Part shown: piece by piece, positions 1 through 7,511 of the stretch
How the letters are laid out: the number at the start of each line of letters is the position of its first letter
Position numbering within the stretch: position 1 is the stretch's first letter
Source of the DNA: Dehalococcoidia bacterium
GTDB lineage: Bacteria > Chloroflexota > Dehalococcoidia > Dehalococcoidales > CSSed11-197
Reading direction: 5' to 3'
Length of the DNA: 27,786 nt
Assembly (NCBI GenBank): GCA_003552785.1
Contig: PUOQ01000068.1
Span: 1-27,786 of the forward strand
Program-made: the position numbers and the translations under genes
Notes under the pieces: generated by a model
The model's database searches: none
Seen by the model: the letters and a program-made list of their open reading frames with translations, nothing else
What the model was told of the DNA's origin: nothing

Positions 1-486
<486 letters not shown>

Positions 487-522
487 AATTTAAGGGTTTT
501 TAACTTTCTTCCGCTATCCAGT

Positions 523-534
523 TGTTAAGGTACT
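523..534 (-). promoter_or_regulatory. boxA-like antitermination element in the 16S leader
   Basis: Minus-strand AGTACCTTAACA matches 8 of 12 positions of the classical rRNA boxA TGCTCTTTAACA and is followed by ACTGGATAG, a context common in bacterial rRNA leaders. It lies about 37 nt upstream of the mature 16S 5' end, inside the leader expected from either rRNA promoter. A role in NusB/NusE-dependent antitermination is inferred from position and similarity. Confidence 0.5.
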
Positions 535-554
535 GCTCTTAGGGCAAAAGATAT

Positions 555-582
555 ATTATCACACTTCCTAAGGGGTTGTCAA
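555..582 (-). promoter_or_regulatory. 16S rRNA promoter P2 (proximal)
   Basis: On the minus strand there is a perfect -35 TTGACA (582 to 577), a 16-nt spacer and a -10 GATAAT (560 to 555). The -10 is preceded by TGT, so it also fits an extended -10. Transcription would begin near 548, giving a leader of about 60 nt. Confidence 0.7.
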
Positions 583-623
583 AACCGTTTCAAGCACTAA
601 CTTTATTTGACTTTGATGCACAT

Positions 624-652
624 ACTATACCAAAATTGACAACTTTTGGCAA
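624..652 (-). promoter_or_regulatory. 16S rRNA promoter P1 (distal)
   Basis: On the minus strand there is -35 TTGCCA (652 to 647), a 17-nt spacer and -10 TATAGT (629 to 624), with a predicted start near 617. Tandem promoters are usual for rRNA genes. Its -35 sits inside the spacer of the divergent tldD promoter. Confidence 0.65.
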
Positions 653-664
653 GCCAGTTAAACT
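636..664 (+). promoter_or_regulatory. Promoter of the tldD operon, interleaved with rRNA P1
   Basis: Plus-strand -35 TTGACA (636-641), a 17-nt spacer and -10 TAAACT (659-664) predict a start near 671, about 50 nt before the tldD start codon. The element overlaps rRNA promoter P1 on the opposite strand almost completely. Confidence 0.6.
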
Positions 665-719
665 AGTTTTTATCTGATTCAGAAACTTCAATAATCAAGA
701 ATTCAACAAGGACTTTCCT

Positions 720-2096
720 TTGCCACGTATTGAAGAAATTGCCCAAGAACTTAATACACTAATTAAGAGCGTAAATAATATAGACTATATTGAGGCGCGG
801 CTTGAAGCCGGACAGTCCTGCCGTTTAAGTTACCGGGGACGATCTCTGGAAACCGCCGCTGAATCCTCCGGGGCCGGTGGGTGTATCCGGGTTTTAAACA
901 AGGGAGGCTGGGGGTTTGCCAGTTTTAACCGTTTTGACACCTTAAAAAGCGCGCTTGAGCGGGCTTGCGATGGCGCCCGGCTTGCAGGCAAAGGCCGTAG
1001 CCAGCTGGCTGAAATTGAACCAGTTATAACCAGGGCACAACCACCAAAGCACAACCCCTTGTTGATCAATTTGAGGGATAAAAAGGCCCTTCTTGACAGC
1101 TATAATGAAACCATGTGGGAAACAGCCAACCTTTCAACCTCGTTTATTGGTTATGGCGACAGTTTTAAAAAAAGCTATTTTATAAATACTGAGGGCTCCT
1201 TTATCGAACAGTCGCGCTCAGATATAACCTTGAGGTTAACCGCTGTAGCGGGTAAAAATGGAAATGTGGAACAATCCGGAATAAGCCTCGGCTCTACTGG
1301 TGACTTCGATCAGATAAAAGGCCTTGAAAACGAAGTCAGGCAAATTGCAAATAAGGCAGTTGCCCTGCTTGAAGCACCACGAGCAAAGGGAGGCGAGTAC
1401 ACCATAATCCTGGATCCGATACTTTCCGGTGTTTTTACCCATGAAGCGTTTGGCCATCTTTCCGAGGCTGACTTTGTCTATGAGAACGCCCGGCTGCGCG
1501 AGCTAATGACACTGGGAAAGGTTTTTGGACCAGCAGAGCTCAATATTGTCGATAATGGCACCATACCAAACCTGAGAGGAACCTTTGCCTACGATGATGA
1601 AGGCGTGAAGTCAGAGAAAACCTACCTGATAAAAGATGGAGAATTGGTAGGCAGATTACACTCCAGGGAAACAGCAGCCATAATGGGAGAAAAACCAACA
1701 GGCAATGCCCGTGCCATGAATTACCGCAATCAGCCTATCGTAAGAATGTCCAATACCTATATTGAACCAGGCAAGGCCAGTTTTGAAGATATGTTGAGCG
1801 ATATTAAAGAGGGTATTTACGTTAAAAACTGGTATGGCGGCACTACCAGCATGGAAATGTTTACTTTTTCCGGTGGCGAAGCTTATATGATAAGAAACGG
1901 CAAACTGGCTGAACTTTTAAAGCCTGTCGTTCTAACAGGTAATGTCTTTACGACGCTGGCAAATATTGACGCTATTGGTAACGATCTGGAAATGAACCAG
2001 GGCGGTGGCTGCGGCAAAAACGGCCAGGCACCACTGCCTGTTTCCAACGGCAGTCCACACATAAGAATACAGAAATGCCTCATAGGGGGCTCTTAA
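720..2096 (+). CDS. tldD: TldD, zinc metalloprotease subunit
   Basis: TldD is the catalytic partner of TldE in a cytoplasmic heterodimeric metalloprotease that degrades unfolded peptides; in E. coli it matures microcin B17 and cleaves the CcdA antitoxin. The 458-aa protein has the zinc motif HEAFGH at residues 241-246 (HExxxH). C431 in CGKNGQ lies 27 residues from the C-terminus, the same distance as the third zinc ligand of E. coli TldD, so the metal site looks intact. It starts at a TTG, with AAGGA seven bases upstream (708-712). The gene abuts tldE with no gap. In organisms without microcins its natural substrate is not known. Confidence 0.95.
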   Translation: MPRIEEIAQELNTLIKSVNNIDYIEARLEAGQSCRLSYRGRSLETAAESSGAGGCIRVLNKGGWGFASFNRFDTLKSALERACDGARLAGKGRSQLAEIEPVITRAQPPKHNPLLINLRDKKALLDSYNETMWETANLSTSFIGYGDSFKKSYFINTEGSFIEQSRSDITLRLTAVAGKNGNVEQSGISLGSTGDFDQIKGLENEVRQIANKAVALLEAPRAKGGEYTIILDPILSGVFTHEAFGHLSEADFVYENARLRELMTLGKVFGPAELNIVDNGTIPNLRGTFAYDDEGVKSEKTYLIKDGELVGRLHSRETAAIMGEKPTGNARAMNYRNQPIVRMSNTYIEPGKASFEDMLSDIKEGIYVKNWYGGTTSMEMFTFSGGEAYMIRNGKLAELLKPVVLTGNVFTTLANIDAIGNDLEMNQGGGCGKNGQAPLPVSNGSPHIRIQKCLIGGS

Positions 2097-3401
2097 TTGG
2101 AAAACATTTTACAACAGGCGCTCAAAAAAGCTGAAGAAGCCGAAGTTTTTGCCTTTACAGACGAGGCTGTTCCTGTTGAATTTGAATCCAACCGCCTGAA
2201 AAGTATCCAGTCGAAACAAAGCACTGTCATAGCCCTGCGGATTTTTAAGAAAGGTCGAGTGGGTTATGGACTCACCACGCAACCAGAGGAAATAGAAAAG
2301 CTTATAGACATGGCAGTTGAAACTGCTGAATTTGGCACTCATGCAAAATTCGAATTACCCCAACCTCAACAGTACACCCCCGTTAAAACATATGACCCGG
2401 ATATAGAAAAGGTCACTATTGAAGAAATGGTGGGCCTGGGCCAATCGATGATAGATGCCGTTATTGATTATAACCCCGAAATAATGTGTGACGCCGGAGT
2501 GAGCCGTCATAGTGGTCATATAACTATACTTAACTCTAGAGGCCTGGAGGCGCACTACCGGAACAGCCTTTTTAATTTAGGATTGGGCGGCAATCTTGTT
2601 CGTGGCACAGACATGCTGTTTGTTGGTGATGGCCAATCATCTGCAAGGCCAATTTTAAACGCCAGAAATATAATACAAAACGTATTACAACAGCTTGATT
2701 GGGCCAGCGAACAGGCACCTGTAGAATCAAAGAAAATGCCAGTGGTATTCACTCCGCATGGAGTGGAAAGCGCCCTGATCGCCCCTCTGGCCAGCGCCCT
2801 GAATGGTAAAATGGTCCTTGAAAAAGCGTCTCCCCTCATAGACAAAATAGGCCATCAGGTATTTAATCCTGCTTTATGCTTAACCGATGATGCCAGTATG
2901 GACTATCAGGCCGGGAGCGCTCCATTTGATGACGAGGGCACAGCCACCAGGATAACTCCGTTGATTGAAAATGGAGTTATTAAAAATTTCTATTATGATC
3001 TGCATACAGCAGCAATGGCAGGAACACAGAGCACCGGTAACGGCAACCGTTCCGGCGGGAGCCTTCCAAGCCCGGGCATTAATGCTCTAACTATCCAGCC
3101 AGGTGCAGCCTCTTTAAAAGAAATGATTGCCGATATAAATGAGGGGCTTCTTGTTGAACACTTGATGGGCGCCGAACAGGGTAATATACTTGGGGGTGAA
3201 TTTAGCGGTAACGTTTTATTAGGTTATAAGATAGAAAATGGTACAATAAAGGGACGGGTAAAAAACACCATGGTATATGGAAATGTTTATAGCCTGCTTT
3301 ACAACCATTTGGCCGCAATAGGCAACGATAGCCGCTGGGTGGGAGGCTCCCTCAAAACACCGTCTATTTACTGCAGCGAAATTGCTGTTTCATCTAAATA
3401 G
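2097..3401 (+). CDS. tldE: TldE (PmbA), partner subunit of the TldD protease
   Basis: This 434-aa protein is the non-catalytic partner of TldD, similar in fold but without an HExxxH motif, as is normal for TldE/PmbA. The C-terminal stretch around 400-425 (LAAIGNDSRWVGGSLKTPS) matches the family's conserved IGND...GG..TPS signature. The start is a TTG directly after the tldD stop codon, with a purine-rich AGGGGGC ahead of it inside the end of tldD, so the two are probably translationally coupled and made in equal amounts. It is followed after 23 bases by the PAC2 gene. Confidence 0.93.
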   Translation: MENILQQALKKAEEAEVFAFTDEAVPVEFESNRLKSIQSKQSTVIALRIFKKGRVGYGLTTQPEEIEKLIDMAVETAEFGTHAKFELPQPQQYTPVKTYDPDIEKVTIEEMVGLGQSMIDAVIDYNPEIMCDAGVSRHSGHITILNSRGLEAHYRNSLFNLGLGGNLVRGTDMLFVGDGQSSARPILNARNIIQNVLQQLDWASEQAPVESKKMPVVFTPHGVESALIAPLASALNGKMVLEKASPLIDKIGHQVFNPALCLTDDASMDYQAGSAPFDDEGTATRITPLIENGVIKNFYYDLHTAAMAGTQSTGNGNRSGGSLPSPGINALTIQPGAASLKEMIADINEGLLVEHLMGAEQGNILGGEFSGNVLLGYKIENGTIKGRVKNTMVYGNVYSLLYNHLAAIGNDSRWVGGSLKTPSIYCSEIAVSSK

Positions 3402-3424
3402 TTTTTCAAAGGAAATCACACATA

Positions 3425-4234
3425 ATGGATTCAAGAGAACTCGTTAAGATATTTGCAAGGCCGAAACTCAAAAACCCGAACCTTATTGCAGCATGGCCCG
3501 GAATCAGCTCGGTGGCATTAATTGTAGCTACCTATTTGCTGGACAAGCTTAATTTTAAAGATTTGGCTGAAATAAGACCAAAGTACTTTTTTGAACCTGT
3601 AGGTGTACTGGCTGCCAATAACATTGTTGAAGCCCCAAGCTTTCCCCAGAGCAGGTTTTATTACTATAAAAATCCCACCGGGGAAAAAGATATAATTCTT
3701 TTTGTAAGTGATGCCCAGCCCTCTTCGAAATCTTACGACATGGCCAATGCTATTCTTGACCTGGGCACGCGGTTCCATATGAATCGCGTCTATACGTGCG
3801 CTGCTGCCATGACACGAATCCATCATACGGAACAACCCCCGGTGCGTGGCGTCGTAACCAAAACCAGCATGGTTGAAGAATTAAACATGCTTGGGCTGGC
3901 CCGAACCGGCAACTTGCAGATAAGCGGCCTAAACGGGCTGCTTCTCGGGGTTGCTAAAGAACGTGGAGTGGAAGGAATTTGCCTTATGGGGGATGTGCCT
4001 TCATACTCCCATCGTATTCAAAACCCAATGGCTGCACTGGCAATACTGGACAAACTAAAACCAATGTTAAGCATCGAGCTCGATACGGGTGACCTGGCCA
4101 CCGTAGCCCAGGAATCTCAACAAAGAATGAAGCAGGTGGCAGCAGAAGCTATGGAAGACTATATTGACTATTTCACCGAACCTATATGGGAGCAGGGCGA
4201 AGAATATTACGATGAAGAAGACGAGGAAGATTAA
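3425..4234 (+). CDS. PAC2 family protein (proteasome assembly chaperone / ATP-grasp-like)
   Basis: The 269-aa product resembles the PAC2 family (COG2047/COG1938), whose archaeal and eukaryotic members help assemble proteasomes and whose bacterial members have no settled function. Supporting segments are the N-terminal NLIAAWPGISSVALIVATYL (about residues 19-38), the central ISGLNGLLLGVAKERGVEGICLMGDVPSY (about 162-190) and IQNPMAALAILDKL. The last 20 residues are extremely acidic (EEYYDEEDEED), and the terminus has no hydrophobic-Tyr-X proteasome docking motif. The start ATG follows AAAGGA at 3408-3413. The acidic tail is encoded where the next gene begins. Family assignment is fairly sure; function is not. 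Confidence 0.8.
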   Translation: MDSRELVKIFARPKLKNPNLIAAWPGISSVALIVATYLLDKLNFKDLAEIRPKYFFEPVGVLAANNIVEAPSFPQSRFYYYKNPTGEKDIILFVSDAQPSSKSYDMANAILDLGTRFHMNRVYTCAAAMTRIHHTEQPPVRGVVTKTSMVEELNMLGLARTGNLQISGLNGLLLGVAKERGVEGICLMGDVPSYSHRIQNPMAALAILDKLKPMLSIELDTGDLATVAQESQQRMKQVAAEAMEDYIDYFTEPIWEQGEEYYDEEDEED

Positions 4235-5201
4235 CCAGCCCCACCTTAGTATCCCGGTTACACTCGATGAAGCCCTTGAGAGTATAACCTCTCATGATTG
4301 CAGCCCGTCGGCCAGCCATTTGTCCAAACTTTCCGACCTATCTAAAGAACAACTTCGGATTTTCCGGCTCTCATGGAGCAAACTCGGCGACTTCCAAAGG
4401 CAGGAGGTAATCTCAAAACTGGCCGAGATAGCTGAACACAACGTGGAATTTAACTTCGACGCCATTTTTAAAGCCGGCCTTGAAGACAGGGACCAGCAGG
4501 TACGTTTAAACTCAATTGCCGGACTCTGGGAAAACGATGAGGCCTGGCTAATGCAAAAACTCCTGAATATACTAAAATCAGACAAGTCGACCGATGTAAG
4601 AATCGCTGCCGCGCAGGCACTCGAACGCTTTTGCTTGATTGCCGAACTAGAAGAAGCAACACTCGAACACAAAGAAAAGTTGGAATCAGAACTGCTTGAT
4701 GTTTTTTATAATAAGGAAGAAACGACCGAGCTGCGACGGCGAGCGCTTGAAGCCGTAGCACCTTTAAGCCTGTCGAATGTCCTGAGAGCCATTAAAGCGG
4801 CTTATGAAAGTGGTGAAATGGAGTTTAAAGTCAGCTCAATATACGCCATGGGATTAAACTGCGACCTTTCGTGGCTTCCGGTTCTCTTTCTCGAGCTGGA
4901 AAACAAAGACCCCGAATTGCGCTATGAAGCAGCCCGTGCATGCGGAGAGTTGAGCCAGGACGACGCAATACCTTATCTGATCCCTGTCACCCGGGATGAA
5001 GACAAAGATGTAGCAATTGCCGCCATTAGTTCGTTGGGTAAAATAGGAGATGATGAGGCAAGAGAGACACTCGAATCGCTGGTTAATCATTCTGATCAGG
5101 TAATAAGAGAGGCAGCCGAGCAGGCACTGCATGAACTTGAATTATATAACGATCCTTTCTCTCAAAGAGGCTTGAACCTCGGTTCTATTTTTGAAGATTA
5201 A
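4212..5201 (+). CDS. HEAT-repeat protein
   Basis: This 329-aa soluble protein is built of about six or seven HEAT-type helical pairs from roughly residue 75 to 320; clear units are LRYEAARACGEL, VAIAAISSLGKIGDDEA and IREAAEQALHEL. Such proteins usually act as scaffolds or peptide-binding surfaces. I chose the ATG at 4212, which overlaps the end of the PAC2 gene by 23 bases; a TTG at 4164 is possible but would overlap by 71 bases and add a non-repeat segment. Being last in a tight operon with tldD, tldE and PAC2 suggests a shared job in peptide handling, but this is inference. Confidence 0.8.
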   Translation: MKKTRKINQPHLSIPVTLDEALESITSHDCSPSASHLSKLSDLSKEQLRIFRLSWSKLGDFQRQEVISKLAEIAEHNVEFNFDAIFKAGLEDRDQQVRLNSIAGLWENDEAWLMQKLLNILKSDKSTDVRIAAAQALERFCLIAELEEATLEHKEKLESELLDVFYNKEETTELRRRALEAVAPLSLSNVLRAIKAAYESGEMEFKVSSIYAMGLNCDLSWLPVLFLELENKDPELRYEAARACGELSQDDAIPYLIPVTRDEDKDVAIAAISSLGKIGDDEARETLESLVNHSDQVIREAAEQALHELELYNDPFSQRGLNLGSIFED

Positions 5202-5364
5202 CTTTCGACGTCAAGCCACTTTAACTGGTTGCTCCAGGATTGCCCCCTCCGAGCCAGATATATTATCGGATTAATTGTTGTGCTAAAATTGTTAAGCGGG
5301 ATGAAAACAGATTAATATTGATGTACAAAAGGAATGGTTTTTACCACGCTGAAGCCATGTGATA

Positions 5365-5392
5365 TTGACTGTATTTGTACCGGTCGTATTTT
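5365..5392 (+). promoter_or_regulatory. Candidate promoter of mtnA
   Basis: TTGACT (5365-5370), a 16-nt spacer and TATTTT (5387-5392) would start transcription near 5399, about 24 nt before the chosen mtnA start. A second, weaker candidate is the extended -10 TGCTAAAAT at 5281-5289, which lacks a good -35. The 220-base gap 5202-5422 holds no recognisable terminator, RNA gene or SAM riboswitch. Confidence 0.4.
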
Positions 5393-5410
5393 TACCTAGA
5401 AAAAACCTGC

Positions 5411-5415
5411 GAGGT
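5411..5415 (+). promoter_or_regulatory. Shine-Dalgarno site fixing the mtnA start
   Basis: GAGGT lies seven bases before the TTG at 5423 and selects it over the TTG at 5375, which has no such site. Confidence 0.65.
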
Positions 5416-5422
5416 CAACATA

Positions 5423-6442
5423 TTGCAACCCCTTCGTTTTGAAAATAAAACTCTGCTCGTTCTTGATCAGACCAGATTACCCAATAATATTGCCTACCTG
5501 AAAATAACCCGGCATACCGAACTGATAGATGCTATAAACAAGCTATGTATCCGTGGGGCACCTGCCATTGGCATTGCAGCCGGATACGGCATAGCACTAG
5601 GCGCCCGGCATATAAAAAAGGGTAACATGCGGGAATTTCTTGAAGAGCTTGAAATTTTAACAAAAAACATTACTTCTACTCGTCCCACCGCCTACAACCT
5701 GTTCCGCGTAGCAAGCACCATGCGAGCTGTAGCAAATAGAGCTGCGAACCCGGTGCAAGCAAAAAACCTCCTTATGCAGGAAGCAGTAAAAATTCACAAC
5801 GACCAGTGCGAATTAGATTTAACACTTAGCCGCAACGGATCAGCACTGGTGGAAGATAATGCTTCAATCCTTACCCATTGCAATACTGGACGACTGGCTA
5901 CCGGAGGTTACGGTACAGCTCTCGGTGTTATTGCATATGCTCACCGGCAAAACAAGAAAATAAAGGTTATAGCAACAGAAACCAGGCCGCTGCTACAGGG
6001 GGCCAGGCTAACCGCTCTCGAGCTCAGGGAGGCGGGCATCCCCTTCCACATTATTACCGATTTAATGGCTGGCCACTTAATGCAAAGAGATAGAATCAAC
6101 ATGGTAATCACAGGAGCGGACAGAATTGCAGCTAACGGTGATACGGCCAATAAAATCGGCACCTATAGCCTGGCAATACTGGCAAGGCAGCACAACATTC
6201 CTTTTTACATTGCAGCTCCTTCATCTACTTTTGACTGCGAAACCAAAACAGGTAAAGACATAGTCATTGAAGAAAGAAGCCCGGAAGAAGTCACCCATTT
6301 AATGGGGACACCCATCACAACACCACAAGCTCAAGCTTTTAACCCGGCCTTCGATATAACCCCGTCCAGTCTTATTACCTCTTTCATAACCGAAAAAGGC
6401 ATAATACCCCCTGGAGAAGTGTGCCGGTTGAATAATATTTGA
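5423..6442 (+). CDS. mtnA: S-methyl-5-thioribose-1-phosphate isomerase
   Basis: MtnA converts methylthioribose-1-phosphate to methylthioribulose-1-phosphate in the cytoplasm, the second step of methylthioadenosine salvage. The 339-aa product matches family length. Visible signatures are RGAPAIGIAAGYGIALGA (about 44-61), LTHCNTGRLATGGYGTA with the catalytic cysteine at about 153, ETRPLLQGARLTALEL and ITGADRIAANGDTANKIGT with the catalytic Asp at about 233. From the TTG at 5423 the protein begins MQPLRFENKTLLVLDQTRLP, which lines up with typical MtnA N-termini. The related eIF2B-like and ribose-1,5-bisphosphate isomerases are less likely given the full match and the adjacent mtnP. Confidence 0.92.
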   Translation: MQPLRFENKTLLVLDQTRLPNNIAYLKITRHTELIDAINKLCIRGAPAIGIAAGYGIALGARHIKKGNMREFLEELEILTKNITSTRPTAYNLFRVASTMRAVANRAANPVQAKNLLMQEAVKIHNDQCELDLTLSRNGSALVEDNASILTHCNTGRLATGGYGTALGVIAYAHRQNKKIKVIATETRPLLQGARLTALELREAGIPFHIITDLMAGHLMQRDRINMVITGADRIAANGDTANKIGTYSLAILARQHNIPFYIAAPSSTFDCETKTGKDIVIEERSPEEVTHLMGTPITTPQAQAFNPAFDITPSSLITSFITEKGIIPPGEVCRLNNI

Positions 6443-6450
6443 AATATTAT
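6432..6450. repeat. AT-only inverted repeat spanning the mtnA stop codon
   Basis: ATAATATT and AATATTAT form a perfect 8-bp inverted repeat whose 3-nt centre is the TGA stop codon of mtnA. As RNA it would be a weak hairpin without a U-tract, so it is not a standard terminator; a protein-binding site is possible. Confidence 0.4.
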
Positions 6451-6585
6451 ACGAAGGCAAGCTCAACCGTACGTTTGAATTTTACGCTAAAACCGGATAG
6501 GCCATGGCAATTAAACAGGCCCGGAATTACCACCTTGAAGCACCCCGACTGCCAGGGCACTGATTAACACCGTGCTGAGGGTAAA

Positions 6586-6614
6586 TTGAATCATATGTGG
6601 CAGTCTTATATAAT
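6586..6614 (+). promoter_or_regulatory. Promoter of mtnP
   Basis: TTGAAT (6586-6591), a 17-nt spacer and a perfect TATAAT (6609-6614) predict transcription from about 6621, some 16 nt before the mtnP start. It is one of the best sigma-70-type promoters in the window and suggests that mtnP and the genes after it can be expressed apart from mtnA. The rest of the 194-base gap after mtnA shows no riboswitch I recognise. Confidence 0.7.
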
Positions 6615-6636
6615 CAGGGTGTTATGGAGTTAAATT

Positions 6637-7500
6637 TTGAAATCTGCTAGGCTCGGGGTTATAGGCGGCACCGGCCTATACCAAATCGAAGGCTTAACCG
6701 ATATTGATGTTTTTGACCTTACAACCCCTTTTGGTAAACCAAGCGATGCCATCGCTGCCGGAAGATTGGGTCCGACAACAATCGCTTTTTTACCCCGGCA
6801 CGGTAAAGGCCACCATATATTGCCCTCAGAATTACCCTCAAGGGCAAATATTTACGCTCTTAAAATGCTTGGGGTTGAATATATAATTGCCATCAATGCG
6901 GTTGGATCTCTTAAAGAAAACATTCGTCCAGGAGAAATTGTTATACCTGATCAGTACATTGACAAGACAACCCGGCGGATTAACTCATTTTTTGGAGAGG
7001 GGCTGGTTGCCCACATTAACTTTTCTGAACCGGTATGCCCCAGCCTTTCCGGCGTGCTTTATGAAGCTGCGCTGGAAGTCGGAGTCCAGGCACACCAGAG
7101 GGGAACATACGTGGTCATGGAGGGGCCTGCTTTTTCTACCCGAGCTGAATCCTTGTTGCACCGCTCCTGGGGAGCCGACATCATTGGCATGACAGCTTTA
7201 CCTGAAGCCAAACTTGCCCGTGAAGCCGAGATTTGTTACTCTACCATCGCCTGTGTTACCGATTATGACAGCTGGCGTGAAAGTACAGAATCAGTATCGG
7301 TAGAATTAATACTGAAAATACTCAAGCAAAATGCACACTTTTCCAGAGAAATAATCAAAATAGCCAGCAACCGCATCCCCTCAAGAGATAATTGCGGCTG
7401 TGCCCAGGCTCTAAAAAATACTATAGTCACCGACCCATCATTGATCAACAGCAGAAAAAAGATGGAGGTGCAACTGATTGCGGGAAAATATTTCGAGTAG
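6637..7500 (+). CDS. mtnP: S-methyl-5'-thioadenosine phosphorylase
   Basis: MtnP splits methylthioadenosine with phosphate into adenine and methylthioribose-1-phosphate, the substrate of MtnA. In this 287-aa protein the family signatures are GGTGLY (10-15), the phosphate-binding PRHGKGH (53-59), NAVGSL (87-92), VVMEGPAFSTRAES (159-172), GMTALPEAKLAREAEICY (184-201) and TDYDSW (208-213). The two aspartates of TDYD favour 6-amino purines, which points to methylthioadenosine and not to guanosine or inosine; 5'-deoxyadenosine is a possible second substrate. The TTG start has GGAG eight bases upstream. The C-terminal part continues about 50 residues beyond TDYDSW, as in the family. Confidence 0.92.
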   Translation: MKSARLGVIGGTGLYQIEGLTDIDVFDLTTPFGKPSDAIAAGRLGPTTIAFLPRHGKGHHILPSELPSRANIYALKMLGVEYIIAINAVGSLKENIRPGEIVIPDQYIDKTTRRINSFFGEGLVAHINFSEPVCPSLSGVLYEAALEVGVQAHQRGTYVVMEGPAFSTRAESLLHRSWGADIIGMTALPEAKLAREAEICYSTIACVTDYDSWRESTESVSVELILKILKQNAHFSREIIKIASNRIPSRDNCGCAQALKNTIVTDPSLINSRKKMEVQLIAGKYFE

Positions 7501-7511
7501 AATATATCCGA

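Noticed and set aside
5202..5422. SAM riboswitch or T-box before mtnA
   Set aside because: No conserved SAM-I, SAM-II or T-box core is visible; only small CTGG/CCAG stems without a U-tract.
6451..6585. SAM or SAH riboswitch before mtnP
   Set aside because: Short pairings such as GGCAC/GTGCT exist but do not form a known riboswitch core on either strand.
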